A stretch of DNA of 64,000 nucleotides from Bog-532 sp965277615 (GCA_965277615.1 CBDIDG010000005.1:62001-126000); one strand, 5' to 3'. Positions 7,397-16,366 are shown, counted from the first letter of the stretch. Program-made: numbers and translations. The notes: a model not told the origin generated them from the sequence alone.

Positions 7397-9757
7397 CTAC
7401 AGCGTGCCGTGGTGCTCCAGGCCGAGGTAGCACAGCCAGCCCGCCGGGATCGGCAGCCAGAACGTGGCCACCCGGAATACCAGCACAGCCGGGATGGCCT
7501 GGTCGGCCGGGATCCCGATGCCGGCCAGGCCGGCCACCAGCACGGCTTCCACCCCGCCGATGCCACCGGGCGTCGGGGCGGCCGAGCCGACCGCGTTACC
7601 GGCCAGGTAGACCACGGCGGCGGGCAGGATGGCCGGGTGCGCGCCGACCGCGTACAGCGAAGCGAAGAAGGCCAGCAGGTAGGAGGCGGTGAGCAGCAGG
7701 TTGGCCGCGGCGCTGACCGCGAGCCGGGCCGGGTGCGTAGCCGCGTCCAGCAGCCGGGGCCAGACACCGCGCAGGTGCGGCCACACCCAATCGCGCAGCT
7801 TGGCCCGGGTCTGCGGGATGGCGACCACGATCGCGATCACCGCCGCGATCACGGCCACCGCGATCAGCACGTCGGCGCCGGGCACGATCTTGAACCGGCT
7901 CAGCCCGGTCCCGGTGAGCAGGCCCAGCGTCACCAGCAAGAGCACGGTGGTGACCACGTTCACCAGCTGGGACAGGGTGACGGCGGCGGCGATAGTCCCC
8001 TCGTCCACGTCCTGCTTGTGCAGGTAGCGGGCGTTGACCGCCACGTGGCCCACGGTGGGCGGCAGGGCCAGGCCCACGAACGCCGACGACAGCTGGACCA
8101 GGAAGCCGCGGATCGGGGACAGGTGCTTGGGCACGAACGCGGCCAGGTTGGCCGCGGCCGCGAAGTAGGTCAGGGCCGACGCCACCACCGCGACCGCGAA
8201 CCAGGCCAGGTTGGTGTGGGCCAGCGTGCTGGCCAGGTTGACCTTGGAAATCTGGCCGATGAGCAGGTAGGCGGCCGCGGTCAGCAGGGCCGCGCTGATC
8301 ACGGTGCGGAGCCGGAAGCGTTCCAGCCGGGCCGCCGGGACGACCGCATCCGGGCCCAGCAGCACCTTGCGGACCTCGGTCATGCAGTTGCGCGAATCAC
8401 GCATGGACGACCAGCCCCACGACGCGAGCGCGACCGGCTGCATGACCGCGGCCAGCGCCCGCTCGTCCACCGGCCCGTATCCGGTCCGCAGCGCGCGGAC
8501 CGCGACCGCGGGGCCGGCGATGTGGCCCAGCGTGGTCAGCAGCTGGGCCACATCCAGGCGCCGGGTCAGCTCGCTGGCCCCCGGCAGCGCCGAGTCCAGC
8601 GAGGCGAAGCCGGCGTCGTCCTCCGTCAGGATGAGGTTGGGCGCCTCCAGGTCACGGTGGGCGATGCCGATGTGGTGCAGCGATTGCAACGCCGCGAACA
8701 GCTCGGTGCCCTGCTCCGGGCTCACCGTGCCGTCCAGCGGTTCGCCGGCGGGCCGGGCCATGACCAGCACCAGCGTCTCGCTGGTCGTCTCCTCCAGCAG
8801 CAGCACCGTCGGGCTGAGCACGGCGGCCCGCTCGGCCAGCGTGCTGGCCAGCGCGAGCAGCGTCAGCTGGGACCGGGAGCTGAGCGGGACGTGCCCGACG
8901 ACGACCGGGCGGAGCCGGATCAGCGCCCACACCCGCCGCACGATGCCCGAGCCGCGGGTGTCCCGGTTGGCCAGGAGCACGTCGACCAGGGTGCCGTCGG
9001 CCAGCCGGCCCGCCAGCCGGCTCTGGTCCTGCTGATCACCCAGGGTCAGCTCGGCCACCGGGACGTCGTGCTCGGTGAGCCAGGTGGTCAGCTGGCTGAT
9101 ATCCGGCCGGGCCGACGTGGCCCCCAGCACCCAGCGCATCAGCCAGCCGATCATCAGGCCGCCGAACAGCGCGATGACCATGGAGAACGGGGTCAGCGCG
9201 TCGGTGGCCAGCCCGCTGATGAGCAGCGCCGCGGTCAGGCCGACACACCAGCGGGACCAGCGCGCGCGCCGGGCCAGGTCGGTGACGACCACGAACGCGA
9301 CGAACGCGACGTCGAAGACGAACTGGGTCGGGATGCGATCGTGGATGACCGCGACCGCAACCGGGCCACCCTGAGTACGCCACACGGTCCAGGTGCCGAG
9401 CGCGAGGCCCACGGCCACCAGCGCGGCGATGCCGGCGTTACGCGCGTCCCGCCACTGGTTGCGGATCAGCACGCCCACGGCCAGCCCCGCGAACAGGAAA
9501 CAGCCGATGCCGGAGACCACCGCGGCGGCCGAGGACAGGAAGCGCGGGATGTGCGTTAGCCAGTGCGAGACGTCGTTGGCGACCTCGGTGCTGCCCAGCG
9601 GCAGCGCACGGATCGAGCCCAGCACGATCAGGATGGCCACCAGCGACAGCAGCGCGAACAGCAGGTCGGTCGGCCGGCGGACGCGTGCGGCCTCCGGGGG
9701 AGCCGGCGGCGTGCCGGTCGCGCCCGGTGCGCTCCTGGTCTTCCCGGAAAGGGTCAC
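7397..9757 (-). CDS. Lysylphosphatidylglycerol synthase/flippase-like membrane protein with internal kinase-like domain
   Basis: A 786-residue integral membrane protein. An N-terminal block of membrane segments (about residues 30-215) leads to a cytosolic region containing HRDLEAPN, the catalytic-loop pattern of a protein- or sugar-kinase-like fold (about 235-430). A C-terminal LPG_synthase_TM/UPF0104 region follows (about 480-780), with the family's Pro-rich GNAVGSAAPTPGGIGGVE motif. The C-terminal family includes MprF flippase domains and AglD-like proteins. The fusion with a kinase-like domain is known in actinobacteria, but its substrate is not. It could act in lipid or polyprenyl-glycan modification at the membrane. 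No adjacent gene clarifies the job. Confidence 0.75.
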   Translation of the reverse strand: MTLSGKTRSAPGATGTPPAPPEAARVRRPTDLLFALLSLVAILIVLGSIRALPLGSTEVANDVSHWLTHIPRFLSSAAAVVSGIGCFLFAGLAVGVLIRNQWRDARNAGIAALVAVGLALGTWTVWRTQGGPVAVAVIHDRIPTQFVFDVAFVAFVVVTDLARRARWSRWCVGLTAALLISGLATDALTPFSMVIALFGGLMIGWLMRWVLGATSARPDISQLTTWLTEHDVPVAELTLGDQQDQSRLAGRLADGTLVDVLLANRDTRGSGIVRRVWALIRLRPVVVGHVPLSSRSQLTLLALASTLAERAAVLSPTVLLLEETTSETLVLVMARPAGEPLDGTVSPEQGTELFAALQSLHHIGIAHRDLEAPNLILTEDDAGFASLDSALPGASELTRRLDVAQLLTTLGHIAGPAVAVRALRTGYGPVDERALAAVMQPVALASWGWSSMRDSRNCMTEVRKVLLGPDAVVPAARLERFRLRTVISAALLTAAAYLLIGQISKVNLASTLAHTNLAWFAVAVVASALTYFAAAANLAAFVPKHLSPIRGFLVQLSSAFVGLALPPTVGHVAVNARYLHKQDVDEGTIAAAVTLSQLVNVVTTVLLLVTLGLLTGTGLSRFKIVPGADVLIAVAVIAAVIAIVVAIPQTRAKLRDWVWPHLRGVWPRLLDAATHPARLAVSAAANLLLTASYLLAFFASLYAVGAHPAILPAAVVYLAGNAVGSAAPTPGGIGGVEAVLVAGLAGIGIPADQAIPAVLVFRVATFWLPIPAGWLCYLGLEHHGTL

Positions 9758-9859
9758 GTGGTCAGCGGCCCTTCTGGCGTTTGGTACCCGCGCCCGGCCG
9801 GTGAGCTGATCGTCTGGTACGCATGGTGATCTACCCGCTGCGATCAGGGTATACGCGGT

Positions 9860-10663
9860 TCATCGGGGCGCGACCAGCAGCGGCTGGGTCACCGTGCCGC
9901 AGCGGCCGGTGGCGTCGGACATCGTGCCCTCGGTCAGCCCGATCCCGTCCCGGCCGGCGTCGGACGCCGCGGTGAGCCGGACCCAGTCCCCCACCGGGTA
10001 CCGATGCAGGTGCATGGTGACCCCGGGCGGGATGAACAGCCACTCCCTGAAGCTCAGCGGCGCACTCAGCCCGTTGGCCGAGTCGGCCACGATCGCGAAC
10101 CGGGCCAGCCCGTTCAGCGGGCGCCCGGCCACCAGCGGGATGCGGACCCGCGTCCACACATCGACCGCGCCGCTGCTGGAGGCGTAGCCGCCGGACAGGA
10201 TCCGCCACTCGGTGGCCTTGCCGTAGCCCCAGTTCTCGTCCCCGTCGAAGAACGTCTGCTGCTGGGGCCCGGGCAGATCGGCGGGCAGCTGATCGGCGGC
10301 TTCCCCTCCCCCTTCGACCGGGGTGGCGGCCAGGTGCCAGACCCGGGCGGTGGCCACCTGGCGGTCGCCCGCCCACAGGCTGGCCTGGCTGAGCTGCGTG
10401 CGCCGCCCCGGCCGCAGCAGTTCGGTCTGCACCCGCAGCGGCGTCCGCGGCACCGGGCCGAGGAAGTCCATGCTGATCCGGGCCACCCGCAGCTTCGGCC
10501 GCCCGAAGGCCTGGTCCAGGCAGTCGGCCAGCAGCGCGGTCGGCGGCCCGCCGTGCTGGGCCCGGTCGTCCCAGGGGCTGGTGGTCGCCTCGGTCGGCTC
10601 GAACTGGTCCGGACCCAGGGGCAGGTAGTAGGCGGGCGGAAACTCAGTCATATCGGAAATCAT
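9860..10663 (-). CDS. Acyl-CoA thioesterase-family protein (double hot-dog, TesB-like)
   Basis: A 267-residue protein with the N-terminal hot-dog signature around WDDRAQHGGPPTALLA and RISMDFLGPVP, and a second hot-dog region around GDWVRLTAASDAGRDGIGLTEGTMSDATG, as in the TesB-like thioesterase superfamily of actinobacteria. These enzymes hydrolyse or bind acyl-CoA thioesters. Two ATGs are available (10663 and 10651); the second gives the usual short leader before the first strand. It is a monocistronic-looking gene just upstream of the convergent end of no other gene; function is inferred from fold only. Confidence 0.75.
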   Translation of the reverse strand: MISDMTEFPPAYYLPLGPDQFEPTEATTSPWDDRAQHGGPPTALLADCLDQAFGRPKLRVARISMDFLGPVPRTPLRVQTELLRPGRRTQLSQASLWAGDRQVATARVWHLAATPVEGGGEAADQLPADLPGPQQQTFFDGDENWGYGKATEWRILSGGYASSSGAVDVWTRVRIPLVAGRPLNGLARFAIVADSANGLSAPLSFREWLFIPPGVTMHLHRYPVGDWVRLTAASDAGRDGIGLTEGTMSDATGRCGTVTQPLLVAPR

Positions 10664-10703
10664 GCCGGACCCTGGATGGCGATGATCGGGCGCGGTGCCC
10701 CGG

Positions 10704-13370
10704 TCAGGGCAACGTGCCCAGGTCGATGGCCTGGAGCTGACCCGATCCGGTGTTGGTGACGAGGGCGGTTTTCCCGCCCGGCTGGATGGTGAACTGGCGC
10801 GGGATCTTCCCGGTGCTGACGTAACCGAGCAGCGAGGGGACCCGGCGCAGCGCCTTGGCCGGGTCGATCACGGCCACGTTGGCCACGGCCCCGGAGACAC
10901 TGTTCAGGTTGGAGTCGGCCACCAGGATGCGGATGTGGCCTCTTGTGTTGGCGAACGTCTCGCCGATCGGCGCCGTCCCCACGTCGACCTGGGCCTCCAG
11001 CGCGTGGGTTGGGTCGCTGACCATCTTGGCGGCGGAGAAGCCGAGCAGGGCGTCACTGTCCCGGCTGGTGACCCAGATCGTCTGCCCGTCGGCCGACGCG
11101 ATGACCCGGACCGGAGCGCACCCGGCCGGCACCGTGGCCTTCACCGCCTTGGCCGGGTCGGTCTCGGCCCGGGCCAGGTCGATCACCGTCACCATCCCAT
11201 TGGTCGCGGTCAAGGTGGCGTTGGTGTTGTAGCTGGCCGCGTAGAGCCAGCGGTTGTCGGTGGACAGACCCAGCCCGGCCGGCTGCTGGCCCAGGCCGAT
11301 CTTGCCCACCACGTCGGCCGACCCGAACCCGCGGCTCAGCGCGGTCTTCAGGTTGAACACGGCCAGGGCCGCGTTGTTCTGCAGGGTGACGAACGCGAAC
11401 TGGTCGTCCGGCGAGATCGCCACCCCGAACGCTCCGCTGCCGTACGAGCTGCTCAGCGTGCCCACGACCGCGCCGCTGCTGCCCTGCTCGGCCGCGGCCA
11501 CGTCGAGCACGACGGCGCCGCTGTTCAGCGCGGTGATCAGGTATTTCCCGTCGTGGGTCAGCACCGCCCCGTGGCCCACCCCGGGCACGCTGATCACGTG
11601 GTCCACGGCCGGAGCCAGGCCGCCGTGGCTGGCCAGCACCACGATCGCGTCCTTGCGGCTCACGAACGTGTACCTGCCGTCGGATGTGGTGGTCACGGCG
11701 AACGGCTGGTCGCCCACCGCGACCGAGTCCGTCCGCACCCTGGCCACGGCCGCAGCCCGGGCCACCACCGTCCGGCAGCCCGGCGCGGTCAGCGCCGCGG
11801 CTGCCGGCGCCGCCGCCCCCTGGGTGGGGTTGTTGTCGGCCGCGCCCGAGGCGGCCTCGTTCTTGCCCCCGCCGCCGTGCAGCGCGGCGAACACCCCGAG
11901 GGCCACGCCCACCACCGCCACGCAGCCGACCGCGATGGCCCCGCGCGGCCACCACAGCGACTTCCGCCGCGGTGCCCGTCCGGGCCCGCGGTCAGCCGGC
12001 CCCGACGGACCCGATGGGCCCCGGCCGGCCGGCCCGCCCGGGGGCGGGTACGCGGGCTGGCGCGGCGCCGGTTGCCGTGACTCCTGGGTCTGCGGGTACT
12101 GGGGTGACTGCTGGGAGGGAAGGGAGGGCTGGTACGGAGGGGCCGCGGGTGACGGGGGCTGCACCCGCCCCGGGCTCTCCCAGTCCTCGGTCGGCGGGAA
12201 CACCCGGGCCCCCGGATCGCTGACCGGCGCACCTGCCGACCCGGATCCGGGAGACGCCGGCGCCGCCGCGCCAGGCCACGGCACCGGTCCCTCAGTGGTC
12301 GGCGGAGTGAACTCACCCGCCCGGCTCGGCTCGTCGTCGGCAAACGCGGCCTGGCCCGCTCCCGCCGCAGCGGCCGCACCGGGGTGGGAGATCTGGGTCG
12401 GCGGGTGCTGCGGGGTGTCCCGGAGCCGGCCCGGCGCGCCGGAGACCATGGTCGAGCCCGGGCCCGCCGTCGGCTCCGGCCGGGCGGCCGGCTGGCCGGG
12501 CCGGGCCAGCGCCGCCCGCAGCGCGGCCGCGAAGGCCAGGCAGCTCGGGTAGCGGTCGGCCGGAGACTTGGCCAGCGCCCGGCGCAGCACCCCGTCGACC
12601 GCGGGCGGCAGGTCCGGGCGCTGCTCGGACAGGGCGGGTGGCGGCGCCGACACCTGGGCCCACATGATGGCCAGGTCGTCGTCGCGCTGGAACGGCGGCG
12701 AGCCGGTGAGCATCTCGAACGCCGTGCAGGCCAGCGCGTACTGGTCGGTGCGGCCGTCGACGGTGTGGCCTTCGACCTGTTCGGGGGCCACGTAGGCCGG
12801 GGTGCCGAGGAACTGCCCCATCGAGGTCAGGCCGGTCACCGACAGAGAGCGCTTGCTCAGCCCGAAGTCGGCCAGGTACACGTGGTCCTGCTCGCCGTTG
12901 CCGCCGCTGGAGTCGAGCAGCATGTTGGCCGGCTTGATGTCACGGTGCACCAGGCCGTGCAGGTGGGCCGCGTCGAGCGCGGACGCGACCTGGGTGATGA
13001 TGCCGGCGGCCCGGTCGCCGGGCAGCGGGCCCAGCTGGTCGACCAGCTGGCGCACGTCGCCGCCCTGGACGAAGCGCATGGCGATGTACAGCACGCCGTC
13101 GCTCTGCCCGGCGGCGAAGATCGGGATGATGTTCGGATGGTCCACCGCGGCCGCGGCCCGCGACTCACGGATGAACCGCTCACGGAATGACTCGTCCGAT
13201 CCCAGCGTCGGGGACAGCAGCTTCAGCGCCACGTTCCGGCCCAGCTGGACGTCGCGGGCACGGTAAACGAGGGCCATGCCGCCCTGGCCGATCTGCTCCT
13301 CGAGCCGGTAGCCGGCCACCTCAGAACCGACCGAGTACCCCCCAGAACCTGGGTAGTCGCCCCCGCCCAC
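10704..13370 (-). CDS. Serine/threonine protein kinase with C-terminal YVTN-type beta-propeller (Pkn family)
   Basis: An 888-residue receptor-like kinase. Residues about 18-290 are a complete Hanks-type kinase: glycine loop IGQGGMALVY, catalytic Lys in VALKLL, HRDIKPANML, DFG in LADFGLSK and the APE-like VAPEQ. A long Pro/Ala-rich linker follows, then one membrane span near residue 480 (AIAVGCVAVVGVALGVFAAL). The outer part is a repeat propeller (DGRYTFV, DGKYLIT, DDQFAFV, DNRWLYA, DGQTIWV units), the layout of mycobacterial PknD. The extracellular ligand is unknown. The start is GTG at 13370; the DnaA-box-like region lies behind it. Confidence 0.9.
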   Translation of the reverse strand: MGGGDYPGSGGYSVGSEVAGYRLEEQIGQGGMALVYRARDVQLGRNVALKLLSPTLGSDESFRERFIRESRAAAAVDHPNIIPIFAAGQSDGVLYIAMRFVQGGDVRQLVDQLGPLPGDRAAGIITQVASALDAAHLHGLVHRDIKPANMLLDSSGGNGEQDHVYLADFGLSKRSLSVTGLTSMGQFLGTPAYVAPEQVEGHTVDGRTDQYALACTAFEMLTGSPPFQRDDDLAIMWAQVSAPPPALSEQRPDLPPAVDGVLRRALAKSPADRYPSCLAFAAALRAALARPGQPAARPEPTAGPGSTMVSGAPGRLRDTPQHPPTQISHPGAAAAAGAGQAAFADDEPSRAGEFTPPTTEGPVPWPGAAAPASPGSGSAGAPVSDPGARVFPPTEDWESPGRVQPPSPAAPPYQPSLPSQQSPQYPQTQESRQPAPRQPAYPPPGGPAGRGPSGPSGPADRGPGRAPRRKSLWWPRGAIAVGCVAVVGVALGVFAALHGGGGKNEAASGAADNNPTQGAAAPAAAALTAPGCRTVVARAAAVARVRTDSVAVGDQPFAVTTTSDGRYTFVSRKDAIVVLASHGGLAPAVDHVISVPGVGHGAVLTHDGKYLITALNSGAVVLDVAAAEQGSSGAVVGTLSSSYGSGAFGVAISPDDQFAFVTLQNNAALAVFNLKTALSRGFGSADVVGKIGLGQQPAGLGLSTDNRWLYAASYNTNATLTATNGMVTVIDLARAETDPAKAVKATVPAGCAPVRVIASADGQTIWVTSRDSDALLGFSAAKMVSDPTHALEAQVDVGTAPIGETFANTRGHIRILVADSNLNSVSGAVANVAVIDPAKALRRVPSLLGYVSTGKIPRQFTIQPGGKTALVTNTGSGQLQAIDLGTLP

Positions 13371-13586
13371 AGTTCCTCCCCCACCCGCCTTGAGCCCTGG
13401 GCCTGCCCCCCGGAGAGCCCCGCTCCGAGAGCATCAGGAAAAGCGGGAGGTCTCGCCCCAATGCCGTCAGATGTTTACGCGCATTATTGTTGCCGGTCCG
13501 CTCAGCGGGCAAGCGGCCGGGCCGGACCGTGACCTGTCCGCAGCCGTCAGGCCCCCGAATTACACAGCTGTGATTTACACACAAGC

Positions 13587-13710
13587 TCATCCACAGGCTG
13601 TGGATAACCCGCCGTTTCTCAGGGTGGAAAGGGACTCTATGTCCACATCCCCTGTGGGAAAGCCCGGCTCGATGGCTTATGGGAGGTTCGCCGGTTACCC
13701 CTGTGGATAA
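13587..13710. promoter_or_regulatory. Cluster of DnaA-box-like sites
   Basis: Two exact matches to the reverse complement of TTATCCACA (TGTGGATAA at 13599-13607 and 13702-13710) occur with one-mismatch sites TCATCCACA at 13587-13595 and ATGTCCACA at 13639-13647. The first two sites face each other with a 3-base gap. The stretch 13371-13962 has no gene and is less GC-rich than its surroundings. No dnaA or dnaN is nearby, so this is not recognisable as the chromosomal oriC. It may be a DnaA-binding regulatory site or a relic replication region beside the ParA-like gene. Confidence 0.6.
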
Positions 13711-13834
13711 CGAGGTGCACCGGGTTACGGACCCGGCATTCGCGGCGACGTCATTAAAAATAATCCGGGCCTGGGAGCTGGTTCTGAGCCATGCTCCGGC
13801 CGGGCCTGCCACTTGGTTCAATTCTTACAGTGAT

Positions 13835-13856
13835 GCAGTAAGTACTGTGTTACTGC
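13835..13856. promoter_or_regulatory. Inverted repeat upstream of the ParA-like gene
   Basis: Perfect 7-base arms GCAGTAA and TTACTGC are separated by 8 bases, about 110 bases before the ParA-like start, in the AT-richer leader. It is a candidate operator or partition site for the ParA/RHH pair. There is no direct evidence of binding. Confidence 0.4.
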
Positions 13857-13962
13857 TTTACCAAGGCGGACTTTCGTCGCCCATGGTTCTAGGGTGCGTA
13901 CGCTGTGTCAGGCTACTGTCGGTCAACTACCGTTAGTCCGCGGACGCTGCGATAATGCCTGG

Positions 13963-14634
13963 ATGACTGGTCTTAGCCTCGCCCTGGTGAACCTCAAGCC
14001 AGGCACCGGCAAGACCACCTCAGCGGTATGGCTGGCGCACGTTTTCGCTCAGGCCGGGAACCGCGTGCTGCTGGTCGACGCGGACCCCTCCGGCAGCGCG
14101 CTGGAATGGTCCGACCTCGCGGCCATGGACCCGGGGGTGGATCCGCAGGCGTCGTTCCCGTTCCGGATCGTCGCCCTGCCGTCCCGCGAGCTGCACCGGC
14201 GGGTACCGGAGATCGCCCAGGACGACGACGTCGTGATCATCGACACGCCCCAGATCGAGGACCACGCCGGGATCGCCCGGTCCGCGCTGCGCTACGCGGA
14301 CGAGGTGCTGATCCCGTGCGCGCCCAGCCCGATCGAGATCAACCGCACGTCACCGGTGCGGGAGGAGATCGCCGAGATCTCCGCGGTCCGCACCACCCCG
14401 GCCCGGTCGGCCATCCTGCTCAACCGGTGCATCGCCCGGGCCCACTCCACCACCGACGCCCGCGAGGCCCTGCAGGACCTGGGGTACGACGTGCTCGAGA
14501 CGGCGGTGCCCCGGCTGGAGCTGTACGCCCAGAGCTTCGGGTTGCCGCTCAAGGTCTCCGAGCACGACGTGTGGCGCCGGGTGGCCCGCGAGCTGATCAG
14601 CCGGGGCGCCCCGCTGTCGTCGGTGCGTACGTGA
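13963..14634 (+). CDS. ParA/MinD-family ATPase
   Basis: A 223-residue deviant-Walker P-loop ATPase: P-loop LKPGTGKTTSA at about residues 11-21, Walker A' region VDADPSGSALEW, Walker B VVIIDTPQ. The first position after the signature Lys is Pro where most ParA proteins have Gly (KGGxGKT). ATG 13963 starts directly on the first beta strand (MTGLSLALVNLK); an upstream in-frame start at 13894 would add poorly coding sequence. Its GTGA stop/start overlap with the next gene indicates a two-gene partition-like module. These ATPases move DNA or protein cargo along the nucleoid. The cargo here is unknown; a plasmid-type partition origin is plausible. Confidence 0.82.
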   Translation: MTGLSLALVNLKPGTGKTTSAVWLAHVFAQAGNRVLLVDADPSGSALEWSDLAAMDPGVDPQASFPFRIVALPSRELHRRVPEIAQDDDVVIIDTPQIEDHAGIARSALRYADEVLIPCAPSPIEINRTSPVREEIAEISAVRTTPARSAILLNRCIARAHSTTDAREALQDLGYDVLETAVPRLELYAQSFGLPLKVSEHDVWRRVARELISRGAPLSSVRT

Positions 14635-14924
14635 CCAGCGAACGCGAGCAGCGCAAGGCGCAGATGGCGGCGGCGGCCGCGCGGCGCACCGAGCCGGCCG
14701 CCAAGCCGGCGGGCCGGACGGCGATCCGGTCCAAGCCAGTCCGGATCACCCTGGACCTGAGCCCGGAGCTGTACCGCCAGCTCACCCGCTGGGCCGACGA
14801 GGCCGCCGTCGAGCTGGACGTGCCCCGGGTGGCGCTGGCCGACGCGGTCCGGGCCATGATCCGGATCGCGGGCGACGACCCGGCCCCGGTCTTGGACCAG
14901 CTCCGCCGCGACCGCGAGAAGTAG
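14631..14924 (+). CDS. Small partner of ParA, ribbon-helix-helix-like
   Basis: A 97-residue protein starting at GTG 14631 inside the ParA stop codon (GTGA). A basic Ala-rich N-terminus (residues 1-35) is followed by VRITLDLSPELYRQLTRWADEA, a strand-helix pattern like ribbon-helix-helix DNA-binding proteins, then VALADAVRAMIRI. In type Ib/III partition systems such a small centromere-binding protein follows parA. The order, coupling and size here fit that model. The DNA-binding fold is inferred from pattern, not from a strong family match. Confidence 0.65.
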   Translation: MTSEREQRKAQMAAAAARRTEPAAKPAGRTAIRSKPVRITLDLSPELYRQLTRWADEAAVELDVPRVALADAVRAMIRIAGDDPAPVLDQLRRDREK

Positions 14925-14952
14925 GCCCCGGGCCGTTCCGGGCCGCCAGCGA

Positions 14953-15753
14953 TCAGTCGCCTTCGAAGGCGGGTTCCTCGCGCCGGGCGGCGGCGTCCAC
15001 CCCGCGGCGGAAGTCGGCCGTGCCGAAAAGTTCGCGCTGCTCCCGGGCCTCGACCGGATGGGCCGCCCGCACCTCCTCGGCCAGGGCCCGGCGCATGGTC
15101 CGCCGGATGGACTGCACGGCCAGCGGGGCGTTGGCGGCGATCTCGGCCGCCAGCGCGGTGGCCACCTCCCGGAGCGTGCCCGGCTCGGCCAGCCGGTCGA
15201 ACAGCCCGGCCGCCCGGGCTTCCTCGCCCTTGATCCGCCGGCCGGTGTAGAGGAAGTCGAGCGCCCGCTGCTGCCCGGTGACCCGGGGCAGCGTGGCCGA
15301 GATACCGAAGCCCTGGTGGATGCCGAGCCGGGCGAAGTTGAACGCGAACCACGAGGCCGGCTCGCCGACCCGGAAGTCGGCACTGAGGGCCAGGCCCGCG
15401 CCGCCGCCGACCGCGCCGCCCTGCACCGCCGCCACCACCGGCTTGGACAGCGAGAACAAGGCTAGCGACCTTGTGTACAGGGCGTCGGTGTCGACCGGGT
15501 CGGCGTCCCGGGCCGCGTCCCCGGTCGGCCCGCCGAACTTGGCCCCGGCGCAGAAGTGCCGCCCGTCCGAGCAGAGCACGATGGCCCGGCAGTCCCGCTC
15601 GCCCTCCAGGTACTCATAGGCGGAGGCCAGCGCGTCGATCAGGGCCAGGTCGAAGTAGTTGGCGGGAGGGCGCTGGATCTCGACCGTGGCCACGGGCCCG
15701 GTCAGCGTCACGGCCAGGTCTGCGAACGAGGTGTCGAGCGAGGTGTCAGCCAT
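14953..15753 (-). CDS. Enoyl-CoA hydratase/isomerase-family protein, catalytic glutamates not conserved
   Basis: A 266-residue crotonase-fold protein with the oxyanion-hole segment around HFCAGAKFGG and the GGAVGGGAGLALSADFRV core. In rat crotonase the two catalytic glutamates sit in GCELA and PEILLG; the equivalent places here read GAGLA and FARLG, so neither Glu is present. That argues against classical hydration and for another crotonase-type reaction (isomerase, hydrolase, decarboxylase). It is convergent with the small ParA partner and followed upstream by a GNAT gene. The fold is firm, the reaction unknown. Confidence 0.8.
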   Translation of the reverse strand: MADTSLDTSFADLAVTLTGPVATVEIQRPPANYFDLALIDALASAYEYLEGERDCRAIVLCSDGRHFCAGAKFGGPTGDAARDADPVDTDALYTRSLALFSLSKPVVAAVQGGAVGGGAGLALSADFRVGEPASWFAFNFARLGIHQGFGISATLPRVTGQQRALDFLYTGRRIKGEEARAAGLFDRLAEPGTLREVATALAAEIAANAPLAVQSIRRTMRRALAEEVRAAHPVEAREQRELFGTADFRRGVDAAARREEPAFEGD

Positions 15754-15765
15754 GCCCCACTCCTA

Positions 15766-16335
15766 TCACCCGGCTATCTCGCGACTGACGAGCCAGTGGT
15801 GCTGGCCCAGCCGGCGCTCGCGGCTGAAACCGTGCCGCTCGAACAGCGACAGCGTGGCGTTGTTGAGGAACGAGCCCGACACCTTCCGCCCGGTGGTGTC
15901 CTCGGGGTAGCTCTCCACCCGGCCGCCGCCGAGCCGGGTGATCTCGGCCAGGGCGCCGGCCAGTCCGGCGTCGGCCACCCCCTGGTGTCGATGGGTCCGG
16001 CCGGTGAAGAAACAGGTGATCCGCCAGTCCGGCGGCCGGCTGGGGCCCGCGTGGTAAGCCTTCTGGAACTTGATCCGCGGCAGCTCGCCCGCCGACCCGA
16101 ACTGGCACCAGCCGACGCAGCGCGGGCCGTCGTAGACCAGCGCGGCGTGGGCCCGGCCGTCGGCCACCCTGGCCTCCTTCAGCTCGCGCCGCCGCTCGGG
16201 CGCATGGACCCCGTTCTTGCCTTCCTCGTGGAAGCCCAGGCACCAGCAGCCGGACCACACGCCGTGGTGATCTTCGGCCAGCTGGGCGAAGTCCGGCCAG
16301 GTGGTCGGGTCCAGCGGCTTGGTGACCAGGGCCAT
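15766..16335 (-). CDS. GNAT-family N-acetyltransferase
   Basis: A 189-residue protein with a GNAT layout: the central strand and the segment HRHQGVADAGLAGALAEI take the place of the acetyl-CoA-binding Q/RxxGxG/A loop, and a C-terminal FLNNATLSLFERHGFSRERRLG gives the usual N-x-x-x-x-x-x-E-x-x-GF end. An N-terminal Trp/Cys-rich section (VWSGCWCLGFH) is typical of a subgroup of actinobacterial acetyltransferases. ATG 16335 is preferred over an adjacent GTG at 16338. It ends 12 bases before the crotonase start and is probably cotranscribed with it. The substrate is unknown. Confidence 0.75.
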   Translation of the reverse strand: MALVTKPLDPTTWPDFAQLAEDHHGVWSGCWCLGFHEEGKNGVHAPERRRELKEARVADGRAHAALVYDGPRCVGWCQFGSAGELPRIKFQKAYHAGPSRPPDWRITCFFTGRTHRHQGVADAGLAGALAEITRLGGGRVESYPEDTTGRKVSGSFLNNATLSLFERHGFSRERRLGQHHWLVSREIAG

Positions 16336-16366
16336 CACCCCAACCTAACCGACGGCGTTCCGCCGC

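Noticed and set aside
11254..12552. 432-codon plus-strand frame
   Set aside because: Antisense to the Pro-rich linker and propeller of the Ser/Thr kinase.
13371..13962. Chromosomal oriC
   Set aside because: DnaA-box-like sites are present, but dnaA, dnaN and neighbours that define oriC are not, and the number of sites is small.
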